Shown here piece after piece: positions 23,015 to 26,044 of a DNA stretch of 26,044 nucleotides; the stretch's first letter is position 1, and each line of letters starts with the position of its first letter. Origin of the DNA: Candidatus Saccharimonadota bacterium. GTDB lineage: Bacteria > Patescibacteriota > Saccharimonadia > Saccharimonadales > Saccharimonadaceae. A program made the position numbers and the translations under genes. The notes beneath the pieces are model-generated. The model saw only the letters and a list, made by a program, of their open reading frames with translations, had not been told where the DNA came from and searched no databases. The stretch is taken from NCBI GenBank assembly GCA_905372785.1, contig CAJPQG010000007.1, positions 1 through 26,044 on the forward strand, written 5' to 3'.

Positions 23015-23896
23015 TTATTTACGAGCTTGTGCGCGCTTATGTAGCAGCAAAAAGATACCAACAGAAGCACCAACAACTGCAACGATACCACCAGCAATGA
23101 GCAAAATGTTCATACCAGTATCAGCTAGCGTTTGTGCTGGTTGTGCAGCTTGGTTGTTAGCCTTGTTAGCTGGTTGCTTATCAGCCTGTGGGTTATTTAC
23201 AGCCTCAACGGCTACCTTTTCAGGCTCTGCGGCGTTCTTATTGTCAGCCTTGTCAGCTTCTTTTTCATCTTTTTTGTCTTTGTCTGCTGGCTGTGCTGGC
23301 TGCGGTGCAGCTGGGTTGTTATTATCTGCTGGCTTATTGTCTTTATCATCAGCTGCAGCTGCTACCTGCAAGGTAAGCTCTGCCTCATCATTGTCTTCAT
23401 TCACCTGCTCGTACTTATCAGATGCACCTGGTGCACGAACACCATTCTCTGTCGCAAGAGCAATATCAAAAATAACTTTTTGTTCAGCTCCTGCTGGTAG
23501 ATTTTTTACCGTACCCTCAATGCTAAACTCGCGTGACTCGTTAGGCTTTACCATCTTGCTGCCATCGGCACTATACGCGAAGAAGACGCCATCTCCATCC
23601 GTTTTGTCATTGCAGTAGTATTCCTTAAATTGAGCGTCACAAGCTACCGATCCAGTATCGTCGTCTGCTAGGAATGCGATCTGGTTCTCCGGCACATCCA
23701 CTTTGCCAACGTTGGTTACTTTTACCTTGTAGCTTAGTTTATCCCCAACTTTAGTGATTTTAGTTTTATCAACACTAGCCTCAATCTTCAGGTCGATTTC
23801 CTGCTTACCTTGCTGCTCTGCATGAGCTAGTCCACCAACTAATAGCGGCGAACTAAGCGCCAAAACAGCGCCTGCTACTGTTGCTCTGTGTTTCAT
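23015..23896 (-). CDS. LADTG-anchored surface protein, paralog 1
   Basis: 293 residues, exactly as long as the adjacent paralog. Start at 23896 (MKHRATVAGAV), chosen because GGGGGA lies 6 nt upstream and it gives a clean signal peptide (residues 1-25, ending AHAEQ). The beta domain repeats the paralog's plan: ASVDKTKITKVGDKLSYKV, VDVPENQIAFLADD and a CDAQFKEYYC Cys pair. A Pro/Ala/Asn/Lys-rich linker follows. The sorting signal is LADTG at 257-261, a membrane helix and the tail HKRAQARK. No sortase gene is in the window. The two are divergent duplicates: domain order is the same but the linkers differ. Confidence 0.85.
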   Translation of the reverse strand: MKHRATVAGAVLALSSPLLVGGLAHAEQQGKQEIDLKIEASVDKTKITKVGDKLSYKVKVTNVGKVDVPENQIAFLADDDTGSVACDAQFKEYYCNDKTDGDGVFFAYSADGSKMVKPNESREFSIEGTVKNLPAGAEQKVIFDIALATENGVRAPGASDKYEQVNEDNDEAELTLQVAAAADDKDNKPADNNNPAAPQPAQPADKDKKDEKEADKADNKNAAEPEKVAVEAVNNPQADKQPANKANNQAAQPAQTLADTGMNILLIAGGIVAVVGASVGIFLLLHKRAQARK

Positions 23897-23927
23897 GTAA
23901 TTCCCCCTTAATTTTGTTGTTGCCGTT

Positions 23928-23957
23928 ACTATACCACATACAAAGGTTATGCTGCAA
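23928..23957 (-). promoter_or_regulatory. Promoter of the LADTG surface-protein pair
   Basis: TTGCAG (23952-23957), an 18-nt spacer and TATAGT (23928-23933) preceded by TGG on the minus strand, so an extended -10 as well. Leader about 25 nt with GGGGGA. Confidence 0.65.
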
Positions 23958-23984
23958 GCGCCTGGTTGCACTCTTAGCCACTGC

Positions 23985-25127
23985 CTATTTATGGCGGCCC
24001 AAGCTATGCATAATCCACTGCTTCACCCGGGCAAGTCGCGCCCTATCAGCGTCATCGAGTTCACCATCTTCAAGCAAATCAGCACTAGAACGATGCGAAC
24101 GACGAGCCAATAGTAACGCACCAAAGCCAACCACAACGTAGCAAATCAGCACCCATAGGTGGCGCATAATATCGACTCCTCCAAAGTAAATCGCCTGGCG
24201 CATCGCACTAAATCCAGCCCCTGTTGGCAATAGCGGAGCCAAAGATCGCCACAAACCTTGGCCGGTGAGCTCTATTGGCATCACGCCGCCAGAAGCCGGT
24301 GTGCCTAAAATCACGAAGAGCACGATCACTAGTGCCGTTCCAAAAATACCCATGAGCGACACCAGTGCACTAGCGAATAACGAGACGCCCAAATATGTCA
24401 GTGCAGTAATACCCGCAATTGGCCAAAAATGGTCTGGCGCAAATGCCCCTGTAAGATAGGTTGCGATTCCAGCGGTAGTCAAACTCGTTAATACTGCAGA
24501 TAACGCCAGCCCAAGCGACCGAAGCAGCGTTAATTGTGAACGAAACTCCATCTTAGAACGCACTAAATTCAAAGCCACCGCTGCCAAATAGCCGCCAAAT
24601 ACCGCAGAGAATGCGACATAAAACAATCCTATTCCGCCCTGATCTCCCTCTGAAAGTGGTGCGATGTCTTGAACAGAAGGCGCCTCTATATAAGCATTAG
24701 CTTGAGCCACTAGTCGATAGTCGCTACTACCCGCCAGTTCAACCCGTACTTTTTTCTGATATGACTCATCGAACTTAGCCAGCGATGGCTCTACCTGAGA
24801 TCGCACCGCTCGACCGCTAGCAGTCGCTACGGTAATGCTACTACGTGGAAAGGCTGGTGTATAAATAGCAAAAGCCTCTTGCCGACGTAATTTATCCTGC
24901 GCCACATCATTATCAGACTCTACGCTCACCGCATATGCCCCACCACTATTTTTCTCGAGTGTTTGCGCAATACTGCCAACGGCATCTGGATTGCCCTGCA
25001 CAATAATTGGCAGCTTGTCGGCCTTTGGCGCATGAAAAGCAAGTAAATACACCATAAGCAGCAATAGCTGCAATGTAATCGCCCCTAATAATGTCAATGC
25101 GCTAATTATCACAATTCGCTTTTTCAT
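23985..25127 (-). CDS. YhgE/Pip- or ABC-2-permease-like membrane protein
   Basis: 380 residues. One N-terminal membrane helix (about 6-30), then an extracytoplasmic domain of about 135 residues (LPIIVQGNPDAVGSIAQTLE ... SSDYRLVAQANAYIE), then about five helices (roughly 168-350) containing the family-like block GTPASGGVMPIELTGQGLWR and the PTGAGFSAMRQAIYF stretch. A cytoplasmic Arg-rich tail ends the protein. This resembles the DUF3533/YhgE-Pip proteins of Actinobacteria and Firmicutes, which look like the permease part of ABC-2 exporters; no ATPase gene is adjacent. Shine-Dalgarno sequence GGAGAGA. It precedes the LADTG pair, with an 88-bp gap carrying their promoter. Confidence 0.78.
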   Translation of the reverse strand: MKKRIVIISALTLLGAITLQLLLLMVYLLAFHAPKADKLPIIVQGNPDAVGSIAQTLEKNSGGAYAVSVESDNDVAQDKLRRQEAFAIYTPAFPRSSITVATASGRAVRSQVEPSLAKFDESYQKKVRVELAGSSDYRLVAQANAYIEAPSVQDIAPLSEGDQGGIGLFYVAFSAVFGGYLAAVALNLVRSKMEFRSQLTLLRSLGLALSAVLTSLTTAGIATYLTGAFAPDHFWPIAGITALTYLGVSLFASALVSLMGIFGTALVIVLFVILGTPASGGVMPIELTGQGLWRSLAPLLPTGAGFSAMRQAIYFGGVDIMRHLWVLICYVVVGFGALLLARRSHRSSADLLEDGELDDADRARLARVKQWIMHSLGRHK

Positions 25128-25224
25128 TTACTCTTCTCTCCTGTTGTGGCCTGCTACATGCGTAGTGCCACCCCCTTATTCATACCTACATGGCTTTAAT
25201 ACCTTACCATGAATAGTACACTAC

Positions 25225-25728
25225 TTACGCTTCACCACAAAATTTTTGCCGCACTAACTCTACCATGCGCTGGCTAATCTGATTCTGCCACCCCCATGTT
25301 TGCAGCATGTCGCCGAGTAGCATCGTGTGCGTACGTGTAATTGTATTATCATAATCAATCGTGTGTGGTTTTATATCAGCCAGTTCTGCGTATACCCTCA
25401 GCTGATAGTGTATCCGGCCATCCTGCTTGATCCGCACCTGGTAGCCAATCGGCTCCCAAAATAGCACGCGACCACCGGTTTCCTCTGCAATTTCTCGATG
25501 CAGGGCCTGGGCCACCGTCTCACCAGCCTCAACATGGCCACCCGGCAAATTAATCTTCCCATTTTCTAACTCTACTAGCACCGCCTTGCCACGATAATTT
25601 GCTATTGCATGCACTTGGTGCCATGGATGCTGCGGTAGCTGGCCCTGTTGCAATGTGTGCCACAGATAGCGGCGCACTTGTCCATCAGGCCGTCGTTCAT
25701 AGTACGTAATCTCTGGTCGAATATTCAT
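25225..25728 (-). CDS. Nudix hydrolase
   Basis: 167 residues. Complete Nudix box: G64-x5-E70-x7-R78E79-x2-E82E83, ending TGG, preceded by INLPGGHVEAG. A conserved N-terminal extension of about 40 residues (YYERRPDGQVRRYLW) and an HYQLRVYAELADI strand follow the ADP-ribose/mutT-like plan, but the substrate cannot be assigned. Start at 25728: the AAAGGA ribosome-binding sequence overlaps the first in-frame ATG (25734), so the second ATG is likely used. It is separate from the Nudix gene at 11641 and shares little sequence outside the box. Confidence 0.88.
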   Translation of the reverse strand: MNIRPEITYYERRPDGQVRRYLWHTLQQGQLPQHPWHQVHAIANYRGKAVLVELENGKINLPGGHVEAGETVAQALHREIAEETGGRVLFWEPIGYQVRIKQDGRIHYQLRVYAELADIKPHTIDYDNTITRTHTMLLGDMLQTWGWQNQISQRMVELVRQKFCGEA

Positions 25729-25849
25729 AGTCATCCTTTCCGGTCTCTCTTGGTATCAATCACTTCTTCGCAAACTACCTTCATTGTACCAAACCCTCTG
25801 CCAGCCGTAATGCAAACTCTATGCAGGCTAAGAAGAGTCTTGGCTTGTA

Positions 25850-25876
25850 AAACCAAAAATCGCCCCAAAAGGCGAT
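25850..25876 (-). terminator. Intrinsic terminator of the tRNA-Cys/tRNA-Leu unit
   Basis: Minus strand: ATCGCC/GGCGAT stem (25859-25864 with 25871-25876), a 6-nt loop, followed by TTTTTGG. It lies 20 nt after the tRNA-Leu CCA end. Confidence 0.85.
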
Positions 25877-25896
25877 AGTTTGGAATTTTCTCTAAA

Positions 25897-25985
25897 TGGT
25901 GCGCAAGGCGGGAATCGAACCCGCACGCCGGTTTATGGGCAAGGGATTTTAAGTCCCTCGTGTCTACCAATTCCACCACTCGCGC
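25897..25985 (-). tRNA. tRNA-Leu (anticodon UAA), CCA encoded
   Basis: Acceptor stem GCGCGAG/CTTGCGC (one G-U pair), D-arm GTGGAATTGGTAGAC, anticodon stem GGGA/TCCC around CTTAAAA (anticodon TAA), a long variable arm (class II, as Leu), T-arm GGTTCGATT, discriminator A and encoded CCA. 89 nt. Confidence 0.97.
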
Positions 25986-25990
25986 AGCTG

Positions 25991-26044
25991 TGGAGGCACG
26001 TACGAGAGTCGAACTCGTCTAAAAGGTTTTGCAGACCTCTGCGT
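25991..26044 (-). tRNA. tRNA-Cys (anticodon GCA), 5' part beyond the right edge
   Basis: The 3' half is present: anticodon loop GTCTGCAAAAC (GCA), T-arm GAGTTCGACTC, the 3' acceptor strand, T discriminator and encoded CCA. Only 5 nt separate it from tRNA-Leu, so both are processed from one transcript. Confidence 0.93.

Noticed and set aside
22992..23618. Open plus-strand frame of 208 codons, Ser/Ala/Leu/Cys-rich
   Set aside because: It is the complement of the repetitive linker and domain of a LADTG surface protein, whose signal peptide and sorting signal are clear on the minus strand.
1..26044. CRISPR array, insertion sequence or prophage genes
   Set aside because: No regularly spaced repeats, transposase, integrase or phage structural genes were seen on either strand.

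Overview
All recognisable genes in this 26 kb window lie on the minus strand, so the text below follows transcription from the right end to the left end. The gene set suggests Candidatus Saccharibacteria (TM7, Patescibacteria) or a close relative. It combines a compact core (tRNAs, leuS, rpmF, nusB, rnc, rpsP, KH protein, trmD, ligA, lemA-htpX), a MurF-like protein, LAxTG-type wall-anchored surface proteins with Gram-positive features, a very large secreted adhesin and no biosynthetic operons. The standard genetic code fits. The taxonomic call is inference from gene content; no marker search was possible.

Right end (26044-22000): a partial tRNA-Cys and a tRNA-Leu with a terminator, a Nudix hydrolase, a YhgE/Pip-like membrane protein, and two adjacent paralogous surface proteins. 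Each surface protein is 293 residues and ends in the same LADTG sorting signal. Middle right (22010-16765): a tightly packed operon lemA-htpX-membrane protein-ligA-PGPGW protein. Behind it, a strong promoter (TTGACG-17-TATACT) drives a short, highly structured transcript of about 130 nt. That transcript ends at an intrinsic terminator just before a MurF-like gene, so it is either a small RNA or a riboswitch/attenuator-like leader.

Centre (16742-8150): housekeeping genes murF-like, leuS, rpmF, nusB, Nudix, rnc, rpsP, KH protein, trmD and a small protein with an inverted zinc motif (HxxEH). Many units have their own promoter and terminator. rimM and rplS, usual companions of rpsP and trmD, are absent here.

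Left (7940-1): tRNA-Gln is followed by an AT-richer accessory stretch. It holds a DUF2268-type metalloprotease, a broken cysteine desulfurase remnant and a MazG-like pyrophosphohydrolase. Then come a GltS-type glutamate symporter, a small membrane protein, rmuC, and a giant secreted adhesin with a Cna_B-type domain that runs off the left edge.

A recurring regulatory theme is a -10 box (TATAAT or TATACT, often preceded by TGn) only 6-7 nt upstream of the ATG with no Shine-Dalgarno sequence. This implies leaderless transcripts for at least six genes. The surface-protein genes instead use a GGGGGA ribosome-binding sequence.
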